Below, piece after piece: positions 16,435-25,885 of a stretch of 48,232 nucleotides of DNA (positions are counted from its first letter, which is position 1; every line of letters starts with the position of its first letter). The position numbers and the translations under genes were made by a program. The notes below the pieces were generated by a model. It made no database searches. It saw only the letters and a list, made by a program, of their open reading frames with translations, and was not told the DNA's origin. Origin of the DNA: an uncultured Methanobrevibacter sp. (GTDB lineage Archaea; Methanobacteriota; Methanobacteria; Methanobacteriales; Methanobacteriaceae); NCBI RefSeq assembly GCF_902769175.1, contig NZ_CACXNW010000016.1:1-48232 (forward strand). The letters run 5' to 3'.

Positions 16435-16837
16435 AGTAACCCCTCATTTTTCTTGATTTTTTCCTCCATTTATTTCATTCACTACCTTTAAAACAATTTT
16501 CATTTTAATTGGAATATTTTAATCAAGCAATAATATTAATTTTACTTATAATATTGTCTCAATTTGAAAAATACTAATTAAAATGTAATTTTTCTTATTT
16601 TAAAGATGGGTAACTTCTTATTTTATTTTAATAATTTAAATATCTTTTCTAATTGTGATTTTGTGTAAAATCACAGTTTATTTTTAATAACAAAGCTTAT
16701 ATATAACTGATACTTTGATTTGAATATTATAATCATATTGCAAAATCTAAAATCTAAATGTTCACATTAGTAAAATTTATTATATTTGTATAAACAAATT
16801 TTAAAAATAGCAAATAAAAATTAAAAAGGAATAAAGC
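16435..16837. other. divergent promoter region with a palindrome
   Basis: Lies between the minus-strand C71-like gene and the plus-strand radical SAM gene. It holds a perfect inverted repeat at 16654-16675, a TATA box at 16698, and AT-rich sequence. No gene seen. Confidence 0.6.
16654..16675. promoter_or_regulatory. candidate operator, perfect inverted repeat
   Basis: Nine-base arms TGTGATTTT and AAAATCACA around GTGT, followed within 25 bp by the TATA box TTATATATA (16698-16706). The position just upstream of a promoter and the lack of a gene ending nearby favour a regulator site over a terminator. Confidence 0.45.
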
Positions 16838-18580
16838 ATGTTTAAAGAAAAGAATATAATTATAAAAAACCCCTTAAAGGCAGATATCAGATTTGGATTG
16901 GTTTATCCAAATGTATACAAGACTGCCATGAGCTCATTGGGATATCAGATAATTTATAATTATATCAACGAAAGAGATGACTGCTATGCAGAGAGAATAA
17001 TCTACCCTTCAATATGCAGTCTTGAAACCAATAGTCCTCTTGCTGACTTTGACATTATCTCTTTTTCCTTACAGTATGAACAGGACTATTTCCATGTTTT
17101 AGAGCTTTTAAGAGAAGCAAATATTCCTTTAAGAAGAGAAGACAGAACAATAAATGGCCCTCTTATAATTGCTGGAGGTCCATGTGCAAGCTCTAATCCT
17201 TTGCCTTTATCTGATTTTATAGACATTTTTGTTGTTGGAGAAGCGGAATCCAATCTTTACGACTTTCTTGACATCTATTCTAAAGAAAATCTCTCAAAGG
17301 GAAAGGGTAAAAATAATGAAAGCATAAAAAGGGATCTCTCTCCATTTTTAGATGTGGAAGGATTATACATATCTGAATTCAACAACAATACAAAAATTGC
17401 CCTTTTGGATGAAATGGCTGAGGCTTATCATTTGACCTATCCAATAGTTACAGAAACTGACGATAAGGACTTGATGCCTGCATTTTCCAATTCCATTTTC
17501 CTCAATGTTTCAAGGGCATGTACAAGGGGATGCAGATTCTGCATGTCAAGCTATATGTATAGGCCTCTTAGGCAAACAGACTTGAATCATCTTCTATCAA
17601 TTGCTGAAGAGTCTAGAGCAAACACAGGATTGAATAAGATAACATTGATTGGTGCAGCAGTTTCCGATTACTCCCATATCGATGAATTGACAAAATCATT
17701 AAGGGAAAGGGGATTTTTAGTCTCAACTCCTTCAATGAGAATTGAGTCAATAACAAGGGAAACCTTGGTTTCACTAAAGTCAAGCGGTTTGAAGACATTG
17801 ACAATAGCTCCAGAATCCATTTATTCATTGCGTCGAAGAATCAATAAGGACATTAGTGATGAGGATGTCTATAGGGTGATAAGTGATGCTGTTGATTTAG
17901 GTTTTAATATTAAATTGTACTTTTTAATCGGTTTGCCCTATGAGACAGAAGAAGATATTTGTGAACTTGCTGATATGATGAAGCAGATTGATTCCATGAA
18001 GTATAATATTGATTCAAATTTTGTATCTTCAAATAAATTAAGCGACAAATCAAGGAAATTGATATCAAATTCACGATCAAAAAATGAAGTTGATGAGAAT
18101 GGGAAAAAATCCAATTTTTCAACAAAAGGAAGTGGAAAAAAATCAAAGTCTCATAAAAAGCCTAAGGTTTCTATCAGCTTTAGTGTCAATCCGGTTATTC
18201 CAAAGCCTCACACTCCACTTCAATGGGAATCATATGACATGAAGGCAATCAAGTCAAAGATCAAATATCTTAAAAAGAACCTAAAGGGTTTGGACATTAA
18301 GTTTGATAGCGCTAAGATGGGGCTTATACAATTTGTATTGTCCTGTGGAGATAAGGATATTGGAAATCTGATAGAAAGGTCCTTAAATCAAAAGATAAGC
18401 ATTAAGGAATGGGCTGAAAATGCTCCAAGCTATGAGTTGGGAGATGCTTTGCCATGGAATCCTATTGATATAAGCGTAAGCAAGGAGTTTTTAGTTTCAG
18501 AGTATGAAAAGATAAGAAGCAGTGAACAGACTCCTTGGTGTGAGGATGGGCTATGCTATAATTGTGGTGCTTGCAATTAG
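16838..18580 (+). CDS. B12-binding-type radical SAM protein
   Basis: A 580-residue radical SAM enzyme of unknown reaction. Residues 1-about 170 form a cobalamin-binding-like Rossmann domain (IIAGGPCASSN, DIFVVGEAE). The radical SAM core follows with the cluster motif CxxxCxxC at C228, C232, C235 (CTRGCRFC), then a TIM-barrel part with IAPES and FLIGLPYETEEDI. The C-terminal tail CEDGLCYNCGAC could bind another metal or cluster. Odd: a Lys/Ser/Asn-rich, low-complexity insert at about residues 388-443, just before the conserved SVNPVIPKPHTPLQW. The gene stands alone, with an A-rich leader (AAAAAGGAATAAAGC) before its ATG. Confidence 0.85.
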   Translation: MFKEKNIIIKNPLKADIRFGLVYPNVYKTAMSSLGYQIIYNYINERDDCYAERIIYPSICSLETNSPLADFDIISFSLQYEQDYFHVLELLREANIPLRREDRTINGPLIIAGGPCASSNPLPLSDFIDIFVVGEAESNLYDFLDIYSKENLSKGKGKNNESIKRDLSPFLDVEGLYISEFNNNTKIALLDEMAEAYHLTYPIVTETDDKDLMPAFSNSIFLNVSRACTRGCRFCMSSYMYRPLRQTDLNHLLSIAEESRANTGLNKITLIGAAVSDYSHIDELTKSLRERGFLVSTPSMRIESITRETLVSLKSSGLKTLTIAPESIYSLRRRINKDISDEDVYRVISDAVDLGFNIKLYFLIGLPYETEEDICELADMMKQIDSMKYNIDSNFVSSNKLSDKSRKLISNSRSKNEVDENGKKSNFSTKGSGKKSKSHKKPKVSISFSVNPVIPKPHTPLQWESYDMKAIKSKIKYLKKNLKGLDIKFDSAKMGLIQFVLSCGDKDIGNLIERSLNQKISIKEWAENAPSYELGDALPWNPIDISVSKEFLVSEYEKIRSSEQTPWCEDGLCYNCGACN

Positions 18581-18659
18581 TTTTTACAAATCTCCATTTT
18601 TCAAAATTTTATAAAAAATATTTAAATATTAAATTTAATATATTAATTGTAGTTATAAG

Positions 18660-18755
18660 AATTATTTTAAGAATATTTAAGAATATTTTAAGAATATTTT
18701 AAAGAAATTTTTTAAAGAAATTTTTAAGAATATTTTAAAGAATTTTTAAAAGCTT
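18660..18755 (+). repeat. TTTTAAGAATA short repeats
   Basis: Intergenic stretch made of imperfect copies of TTTTAAGAATA and TTTTAAAGAAAT, about seven in tandem, between the radical SAM gene and the aminotransferase. Confidence 0.65.
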
Positions 18756-18854
18756 TATCTTTTATAAAAAATTTTATTTTTTAAATTTCTTTTTAAATTA
18801 TTATTTTCAAAAATATGATTATTTCTTATTTATTATTTTATTTTAGGTGTTATC

Positions 18855-19970
18855 ATGTTAAATTCTGCTAAAAGAGTTGAAACTATAGAATTGTCTCTAA
18901 TTAGAAAAATGTTTGAAGTCACAAATCCAGATGCAATTAATCTCGGAATTGGAGAACCTGATTTTGATGTTCCGGAAAACATCAAGACTGCTATGAAAGA
19001 AGCTATTGATGACGGATATACTAAATACACTTCAAATAAGGGTTTGATTGAACTTAGAGAAGCAATTGTAGACAAATTGGCAAAGGACAACAACATTAAA
19101 ACCGATGCTGAAAACATCATAGTGACTTCAGGTGCAAGTGAAGCATTATACGACTGTGCTCAAGCATTATTTGAAAAGGGAGACAATGTATTGGTTCCAA
19201 ATCCTGGATTTCTATCCTATTCCGCTTGCATTCAATTAGCAGAAGCAAATGTTGTGGAAGTAAGCACTCCTATGGAAAATGAGTTTAAGATGAAAGTGGA
19301 AGATGTACAGGAGAAGATTGACAAGAACACCAAAGGATTGATCATCAACTCTCCTTCCAATCCAACTGGTGCAGTAATGGATAAGGAAGACATTAAGGGA
19401 ATAGCAGATTTGGCAACAGACCATGATTTCTATATAATTTCAGATGAAATCTATGAAAAGATCATTTATGGAACTAAAAACCACTCTCCTGCAGAGTACT
19501 CTGCCAATGTAATTACAATCAACGGTTTCTCAAAATCCTATGCAATGACTGGCCTTAGGGTAGGTTATATGGTTGCAAATGAAAACATTACCGAGAACTT
19601 ATTGAAGGTTCACCAATACTGTACTGCAAATGCAAGTTCAGTTTCTCAAGTTGGAGCTATTGAAGCTCTCACTGGACCACAAGACTCTGTTGAAATGATG
19701 GTAAGCGAGTTTTCAAAAAGACGTGATTTAATCGTTTCCAGCTTAAATGACATGGGATATGAAACAGTGGACTGTAAAGGTGCATTCTATGTGTTCCCTA
19801 AAGTTGAAAGACCTATGGAATTTGTTAAGGCAGCTGCTGAAGCAGGTGTGATTTCAGTTCCTGGTTCTCCATTTGGTAGCATTGGAGAAGACCATGTAAG
19901 GATGTCCTATGCAAATTCATATGAAAACATTGAAAAAGCAATGGATATATTGAAGGATTTGGATTACTGA
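18855..19970 (+). CDS. class I/II PLP-dependent aminotransferase
   Basis: Fold-type I aminotransferase of the aspartate aminotransferase group, 371 residues, cytosolic. Family signatures: GIGEPDFDVP near the N-terminus, NPTGAV, D197 and Y200 (SDEIYE) that contact the PLP ring, the Schiff-base lysine K227 in GFSKSYAMTGLRVGY, and a C-terminal arginine in HVRMSYA for the substrate carboxylate. Substrate is probably aspartate or another amino acid; sequence alone does not decide between aspartate, alanine and aromatic substrates. It is a single-gene unit. Confidence 0.88.
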   Translation: MLNSAKRVETIELSLIRKMFEVTNPDAINLGIGEPDFDVPENIKTAMKEAIDDGYTKYTSNKGLIELREAIVDKLAKDNNIKTDAENIIVTSGASEALYDCAQALFEKGDNVLVPNPGFLSYSACIQLAEANVVEVSTPMENEFKMKVEDVQEKIDKNTKGLIINSPSNPTGAVMDKEDIKGIADLATDHDFYIISDEIYEKIIYGTKNHSPAEYSANVITINGFSKSYAMTGLRVGYMVANENITENLLKVHQYCTANASSVSQVGAIEALTGPQDSVEMMVSEFSKRRDLIVSSLNDMGYETVDCKGAFYVFPKVERPMEFVKAAAEAGVISVPGSPFGSIGEDHVRMSYANSYENIEKAMDILKDLDY

Positions 19971-20213
19971 ATATTTCAATTAGCTTTTTCAATATTCTTG
20001 AAAGTTTGATTATTATTTTAATATTATTCTCAATGAATGGAAAGTAAATAGAAAGATTTTTAATTCTTAACTTACTTAATATTGTATATGGAAAATCATA
20101 TGGGAATTTATTTATATGAAAAATAATATAGGTATATTAAGTAATAACTATTTTGGTATTTGTAATATTTAAGATCAGATAAAAACCATTTTTTTAAAAT
20201 ATTTGTGGGTAAT

Positions 20214-21128
20214 ATGAAAATTAAAGATCGTGAAAAGTATGGAAAGCGTGCATTTTATGTTGCTGTTATTGGTAATTTATTCTTGACTATCTTTAACATT
20301 ACAGTTGGTGTAATATCAGGTAGTTTTGCACTTGTATCTGAAGGTGCACATACAGTATCAGATTTAATTACTTCAATAATAGCCTATGCTGGTTTTAAGA
20401 TAGCTAATAAGCCTGCAGATGCTGACCACCCATATGGTCATGGAAGAGCTGAAGCAATTGCCGGTTTAGTTATTGTGATCTTTTTGGTCGTTGTTGCCTA
20501 TCAGATTTTGGTAGGTGCATTCCTTAGATTGTTCGTTAAAAAAAGCCTTGCTGTTCCTGATTCTATAGCTGTTGTAATGGCGATATTAGGCATATTCATA
20601 AACTTAGCAATGAGCCAACGCATTATTAATCGTGGTCATAGTGCAAACAGTCCCGCTATTGTTGCTGATGGTAAGCATCAGAGGGTTGATATTTTCTCAT
20701 CATTAGCTATTTTATTAGGTCTTTTAGTGTGTGAATATGGTTATCCACAATTGGATTCAATCATTGGGCTATTCATTGCTTTATTGATTGGAAAAACCGC
20801 TTTTAATATTGCACGTGAAAATATAAATGCAATTATGGGAAAGGTTCCATCTCAAGAGTTGGTTGATGATATTGAAAGGGCTGCCAATTCTGTAGAGGGA
20901 GTTTATGGAACTCATAATATTAGGGTGAATTATTTAGGATCCTATGCAACTGTAACATTGCATATTGACCTTCCTGGTGATATGACTGTAGAGAAATCCC
21001 ATGAAATCTCTCATAAGGTTCAAGATAAAATCGTTGAAGAGGTTGAGGTTATTCGTGGAGTAACTGTCCATGCATGTCCTCTTGGAGTGGAATATGATCA
21101 CAATCAGGATATTGACATAATTGAATAA
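20214..21128 (+). CDS. cation diffusion facilitator (CDF) metal transporter
   Basis: Membrane metal/proton antiporter, probably exporting Zn, Mn, Fe or a similar divalent ion. About six hydrophobic segments (residues 15-200) with the two metal-site pairs of the family: SEGAHTVSDL in TM2 and DGKHQRVDIFSS in TM5, both of HxxxD type. A His-rich loop motif DADHPYGHGRAE is typical. The cytosolic C-terminal domain (VEGVYGTHNIRVNYLG to VRGVTVHA-like) is complete. The start is chosen at the ATG 4 nt after GGG; a GTG three codons earlier is possible. No neighbour hints at the metal. Confidence 0.9.
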   Translation: MKIKDREKYGKRAFYVAVIGNLFLTIFNITVGVISGSFALVSEGAHTVSDLITSIIAYAGFKIANKPADADHPYGHGRAEAIAGLVIVIFLVVVAYQILVGAFLRLFVKKSLAVPDSIAVVMAILGIFINLAMSQRIINRGHSANSPAIVADGKHQRVDIFSSLAILLGLLVCEYGYPQLDSIIGLFIALLIGKTAFNIARENINAIMGKVPSQELVDDIERAANSVEGVYGTHNIRVNYLGSYATVTLHIDLPGDMTVEKSHEISHKVQDKIVEEVEVIRGVTVHACPLGVEYDHNQDIDIIE

Positions 21129-22121
21129 ATGGACATAAATGATTATTTCTCTTTTTTCACTTTTTTTATAAATTTTAATTTACTTCTTATTTTTTTAAAT
21201 TATCATCTCAATTTTCATTATAAATTTTAATTTATTTTCCTTGATTTTTTTATAAAAATTTTCTTAATTTCTCCATAAAATCCTTAACTAATTTAAGATT
21301 TATCATTATTTTTCTAAAAGTGGTTTAATCTTGCTTATTTTTTATATAAACTTTAATTAATGGAGCATAAATGATATAAATCTTTAATATTATTAGTTTT
21401 TTTTTATTATTAGGCTTATTATTATTAATTTAATATATAACTTTATATAATTAAGATTAATTTATTTATTTAGTTAAATCATTGTTCTTTTATAAGTTAA
21501 ATAAGAATTTTTATTTATATTTTAATTATTCAATTATTATCCTATTAAATTTTAATAAAATAATTAATTATAAGTGGTTATTTAACTTAATTCGAATTAT
21601 TTGCCTTTTTTAATAATTATTTATTTTTATTGCTTATTTTCTTTTTTAACTAAATCATTATTCTATATTATTAAATATTTTAATAATTAAGTTTTATTTT
21701 ATAAAATTAATAATTTTTTGACCTATATATTAAAATTAAACCATTCATCACTCTTATTTTTTAAAATTTTTATGGGAAAGATTTATATGTTATTAATCAT
21801 TTAATTATACATAACATTAAAAAAATATTATCTAAAAATTGTTGAATTATCTTTATTTTAAATATTTCGATGAATAAATTTTTATAAAATATAAATAGTT
21901 TTTATTTTGATTTTATAAAGATTTTTTTGAAATATTTTAAAATTTTAATTATTCAGATAATTTTAAAATTTTTTTAATTTTTATTAAAGAATTCATATTT
22001 TTTATTGCATTAGCCTTAGTAAAAAATTTGATTTTTCAATAAAAATCTAAAGATATTTGACTAAGAGTTATTTTTTTAAAAACTTTTAATTCGTATTTTT
22101 TTAGTGTATTGAGGTGAAAAA
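21129..22121. other. long AT-rich intergenic region
   Basis: About 1 kb of AT-rich sequence with no coding potential on either strand that I could support. It has many TATA-like words (for example TTTATAAAATATAAAT near 21880), so the promoter of the downstream C71-like gene cannot be placed with confidence. Confidence 0.5.
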
Positions 22122-24563
22122 ATTTCGTTAGAGAGAAGAACATTGCTTTTGGCAATATTCTGCTTATTCTTTTTAGTAATAGGTGGAGTTTCTGCTAGCG
22201 ATATCTCAGATATGTCGAATAATCCAGATAACAATAATCTTGTTAGTGATTCTTATGACTTATCTAATGGAGATGTTTCCAGTTTAAATAATGGAGATCT
22301 TCTTGGCTCTTACAGTGATTTGGATAATGGTGATGGTTCATTAGCATCCAGTTCAGAATCTTCTAAACTTGCAGCTACCAATGCCACTGGCACTAAGACT
22401 GCAACAAAAACTGATACTGCAAAGGCTGCTACAACTAATAGCAATGCAAAGGCTGCTTCCAGTACCACTGCTTCCAAAACTGCTGCAAGCACTAAAAATG
22501 CTACAAGCATTAGTGTTGCCAATAAGACTGTCTATTCTGGAACTCATTTGATTCTTACATTAAAAGATAAGAATGGCAAATTATTAAAGGGTAAGAAAGT
22601 TCTATTTGATATAAATGGAATTAGTAAATACACCGGCTCAACCAATTCATACGGTCAAGTAAAATTGGTTTTAAATCTCGTAGGATCTCGTAAGGCTATA
22701 TTTAGCTTTGCAGGTGACAGCAATTATGAGGCTTGTAAAGTAGAGACAACAATTAAGATCATAAAGTCAAATACTAAATTAAAGGTCTTGAATCGTACTG
22801 TTCAGAGAACTACCTACTTAACTGCTACATTAACAAATGGCCAATCAGGAAGAGCATTAGTTAACCAAAAGGTTATTTTCACAGTTCCTAAATGGCATAA
22901 TAAAAAGTATACCGTTAAGACAGATGCAAATGGTCAGGCAAAACTTAAGATCAATACCTGGCAAAAGGTTAATATAGTTATTAGCTATGCCGGAAATGGA
23001 AACTTAAATAAGACTAATGCATCATTAAAGATTAATCCTATACCATGTGACACTAAATTTGCAAACTATGTCACTTTCCAATATGGGAAAAAGTTTGTTG
23101 TAGCTTTAAGGTCACTTACAACTAATGAAGCAATTGCTGGCAGAAAGATTATCGTCAACCTTGTTCAATTGAACAAGACTTATAGGCTGACAACCAATAA
23201 GAATGGTAAAGTAAGCATTCCTATAAGTTATTTCGGTGATTTCAAAGCTAGAATGAGATTTGTCGGTGACGATATATTCAACCCATCCTATAAGCAACAG
23301 ATTTGTCATGTAGTGAAAGGAGCTACTTCCATCACTGCACCTAAGGAAGTTGCAATAGGATATCAGTTTACTATTACCTTAAAGAACTCAGCAGGAGCTG
23401 TTTTAGCTAATAAGAACTTAGCTATAAAAATCAATAATAAGCTTTACAATAGAACCACTGACTCTAAAGGGCAAGTGACTTTTAAAATTAACTTGAAAAA
23501 GGCCACTTATCCATTGGTAGTAAGTTTTGCTGGAAATAAATATTACAATTCATCAAAAATCAGTCAAAGCTTCAAGGTAGTTGACCCTTATCTTACCTTA
23601 TCTCAGATCATTTCTGCAGCTAAGGAATTAAAGACTCGTGTAGAGTACATCAATCTCTTGAACAAGTCTTACAGTGTCACTGTCATTAATAAGAAGTTTA
23701 CCATGGATGAATTTGCATATCTTATGGCTGGCGCTATATCACATATTAATGCTGGTTCAAAAGCAAGTGTTACAATCAAGGATTTATCAAATAATTATAA
23801 ATCTACTGGTTCAAAAATAAATGGTAAGTTGTCTAAAGCGGAATATCTTAAGATAGCTACTTATCTAACTAAATTTGTAGGAACAAACAAACGTATACCT
23901 AACTATAAAACTGTTAGCTTAGGTAAAATGGAAGCGGACCTTTATATTTATGCTTTCACTTGTGTATTGGATTCCTACAATAAAAATAAAAAATTGCCTG
24001 CATCTATTAGTGTCAAAACTAATAATGTCAGGGGAGGATATTCATATTCTCTAAGTCAAGGTGGAAAGATCTTAAACTGCAGAGAGATTTTTGATTCAAC
24101 CACTTTTGCAAAATATTTAAAAACATCTGGAAAGGCTGCAGTAAATGATGCAATTAAAAATAAGGCTAAAGCACTTACTAAAGGTTTAACAAATCCTTTA
24201 GCTAAAGCAATTGCTATCTTTAGATATGTTAGGGACAGCATTCAATACAGTTTCTATTCAAACTCATTGAAAGGAGCAACAGGCACTTTCAGCAGTAAAT
24301 CTGGTAATTGCTGTGATAAGGCTAATTTAATTGTAGCTATGTGCAGATCTGTAGGTGTTTATGCAAGATATTCTCATGCTCAAGGATGTAAGTTCCAAAG
24401 TGGATTATACACTGGGCATGTATGGGCACAAGTTTATGATACAAATACACAAACTTGGTACACAGCTGATGCAACAAGCTATAGAAATGAAGTAGGTAAT
24501 ATTAAGAATTGGAATACTGGATCACACTATCGTGATACAAACTATGTACAAATTCCATTCTAA
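22122..24563 (+). CDS. secreted Ig-repeat/PMBR/C71-like transglutaminase-fold protein
   Basis: Secreted wall protein of about 813 residues: signal peptide, Asp/Ser-rich then Ala/Thr-rich linker, four Ig-like domains (each with a DxNGQ-type turn and an FAGxxxY-type strand), two pseudomurein-binding repeats (around residues 500-620), and a C-terminal transglutaminase-like domain. The triad is C723 (GNCCDKAN), H759 (TGHVWAQ), D776 (TADATSY), numbered from the TTG at 22143. Its C-terminal third is clearly paralogous to the minus-strand gene ending at 14776. Likely a pseudomurein peptidase of the C71 type. Start: an in-frame ATT at 22122 sits 4 nt after a full GAGGTGA and yields ISLERRTLLLAIFCLF, a normal signal peptide with two arginines. 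The alternative TTG at 22143 would remove that basic n-region. No ATG or GTG fits. Confidence 0.82.
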   Translation: MSLERRTLLLAIFCLFFLVIGGVSASDISDMSNNPDNNNLVSDSYDLSNGDVSSLNNGDLLGSYSDLDNGDGSLASSSESSKLAATNATGTKTATKTDTAKAATTNSNAKAASSTTASKTAASTKNATSISVANKTVYSGTHLILTLKDKNGKLLKGKKVLFDINGISKYTGSTNSYGQVKLVLNLVGSRKAIFSFAGDSNYEACKVETTIKIIKSNTKLKVLNRTVQRTTYLTATLTNGQSGRALVNQKVIFTVPKWHNKKYTVKTDANGQAKLKINTWQKVNIVISYAGNGNLNKTNASLKINPIPCDTKFANYVTFQYGKKFVVALRSLTTNEAIAGRKIIVNLVQLNKTYRLTTNKNGKVSIPISYFGDFKARMRFVGDDIFNPSYKQQICHVVKGATSITAPKEVAIGYQFTITLKNSAGAVLANKNLAIKINNKLYNRTTDSKGQVTFKINLKKATYPLVVSFAGNKYYNSSKISQSFKVVDPYLTLSQIISAAKELKTRVEYINLLNKSYSVTVINKKFTMDEFAYLMAGAISHINAGSKASVTIKDLSNNYKSTGSKINGKLSKAEYLKIATYLTKFVGTNKRIPNYKTVSLGKMEADLYIYAFTCVLDSYNKNKKLPASISVKTNNVRGGYSYSLSQGGKILNCREIFDSTTFAKYLKTSGKAAVNDAIKNKAKALTKGLTNPLAKAIAIFRYVRDSIQYSFYSNSLKGATGTFSSKSGNCCDKANLIVAMCRSVGVYARYSHAQGCKFQSGLYTGHVWAQVYDTNTQTWYTADATSYRNEVGNIKNWNTGSHYRDTNYVQIPF

Positions 24564-24591
24564 TATATGAAATATTTAATTATTTGAATTA

Positions 24592-24640
24592 TATAGAATA
24601 ATCTTTTTTAAGATTTATTCTATAAAATTTTATTTTTTAG
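24592..24640 (+). terminator. hairpin terminator after the Ig/PMBR/C71-like gene
   Basis: Arms TATAGAATAA and TTATTCTATA around a T-rich loop, followed by T-rich sequence. Confidence 0.6.
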
Positions 24641-24881
24641 TTTTTAGTTATTATTTTAACTATTTAAATTCTTTTTTTAGTATTTTTATCTATTATTTTT
24701 AGTTTTTAGTTATTTTTAAGATTTTTAATTTTTTTTAGTATTTTTATCTATTTTTTGTTTATTTTTCTTCAGAATTTTGATTTTTATTATTTTTAGTATT
24801 TTTATCATTTTTTGATTTTAGTTTCATTTTATTCAATTTTTAACGGTTTTAGTCCAAATTTTCCTACTTGTTTTCATTAAG

Positions 24882-24890
24882 TTTATATAA
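24882..24890 (+). promoter_or_regulatory. TATA box of coaD
   Basis: TTTATATAA, about 60 bp before the coaD ATG, which gives a leader near 30 nt with a GAAGGAT ribosome binding site. Confidence 0.6.
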
Positions 24891-24942
24891 TTTTAAATTT
24901 AAAATTAATTATATAATTTTTAAAAATATTTGAAGGATTGTT

Positions 24943-25398
24943 ATGAAAAAATATAAACGAGTTGCTGTAGGGGGAACATTTGACAAATTTCATTATGGTC
25001 ATAGAAGCCTAATTGCTAAGGCTTTTGAAATTGGGGAAAGCGTTGAAATAGGAGTTACTTCCAATGTTTTTGCAGAAAAAAAGGAAGGGGATGTTGACTC
25101 TTGTGATGTTCGTATGGCTAATTTAAATCAGTTTTTAGCTACAGAGCATAATAATTTTCATATTTCTCGTTTAGATGATCCTTATGGTCCAACCATTTAT
25201 GATGAAAGTTTTGATGCAATTGTTGTAAGTGAGGAAACTGAACCTAATGCTGTTAAGATTAATGGGATTAGAGTCAGCAAAGGCATGAAGCCATTAGACA
25301 TTGTTGTAGTGAGTTTTGTATTGGCAGATGATGGAATACCTATTTCTTCCACACGTATACGCCAAGGGAAAATCAATCAGAAGGGAGAGTTAATTTAG
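24943..25398 (+). CDS. coaD: phosphopantetheine adenylyltransferase, archaeal type
   Basis: Adds AMP to 4'-phosphopantetheine to make dephospho-CoA, the next-to-last step of CoA synthesis. Nucleotidylyltransferase fold of 151 residues with the N-terminal signature GGTFDKFHYGHRSLI (the HxGH-type ATP site, here HYGH) and the C-terminal ISSTRIRQG motif. It is the archaeal/eukaryotic kind rather than the bacterial CoaD sequence type. It is a single-gene unit with its own promoter. Confidence 0.93.
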   Translation: MKKYKRVAVGGTFDKFHYGHRSLIAKAFEIGESVEIGVTSNVFAEKKEGDVDSCDVRMANLNQFLATEHNNFHISRLDDPYGPTIYDESFDAIVVSEETEPNAVKINGIRVSKGMKPLDIVVVSFVLADDGIPISSTRIRQGKINQKGELI

Positions 25399-25885
25399 AC
25401 TTTTAGGTTGATATTTATTTTATCTATTTTTCTTAATTTCGATTTAATCTATTTTTAATGCTTTTTTATGAATATTTAGCTGATTTACCACTTTTCTTAT
25501 TGGATTTTGATTATTATTTCGATTTAATCTACTTTTCTTATAGTCTATTTTATATAAAATTTTAACTAATTTTTCATTATGATTTTTTTAATTTAAAACA
25601 AAATATTTTGATTTAAATATTTTTAATTATTTTTATTCAATATTATTCTAAAATTCAGAATAATCAACTAAATTTTTAGGCATACCTTAAGATTAAATCG
25701 TTATGTTTATATATTCATATCTATAAAGATATTATTAATTCTATAAAAATAGTTGGTATATTTTATTTAAGTATTAATTTTTTATGCTTAAGTATGAATA
25801 TTTTTTAGCAATTTAAGTATTTTTTAAAAATTATTCAGTATACTTTATATTATATGAAAATAAGACTATTAAATGTGGGATTGTT
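25399..25885. other. AT-rich intergenic region
   Basis: No gene, repeat array or RNA recognised. The 3' end holds the promoter of the polyferredoxin gene. Confidence 0.5.
25844..25852 (+). promoter_or_regulatory. TATA box of the fwdF-like gene
   Basis: TTTATATTA, which places transcription start near 25874 and leaves a very short leader before the ATG at 25886. Confidence 0.45.

Larger units (their letters stand above)
24564..24942. other. T-rich intergenic region
   Basis: A hairpin terminator at its 5' end, then T-rich tracts with repeated TTTTTAGTATTTTTATCTATT-like units (24660-24810), then the coaD promoter. No gene seen. Confidence 0.6.

Noticed and set aside
20205..20213. GTG start for the CDF transporter
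   Set aside because: The GGG of this stretch fits better as the ribosome binding site of the ATG at 20214, though spacing is short.
14776..24563. Prophage remnant, since C71 endoisopeptidases are known from phages
   Set aside because: No integrase, capsid, tail or terminase genes are nearby; both genes have signal peptides and wall-binding domains and sit among housekeeping genes.
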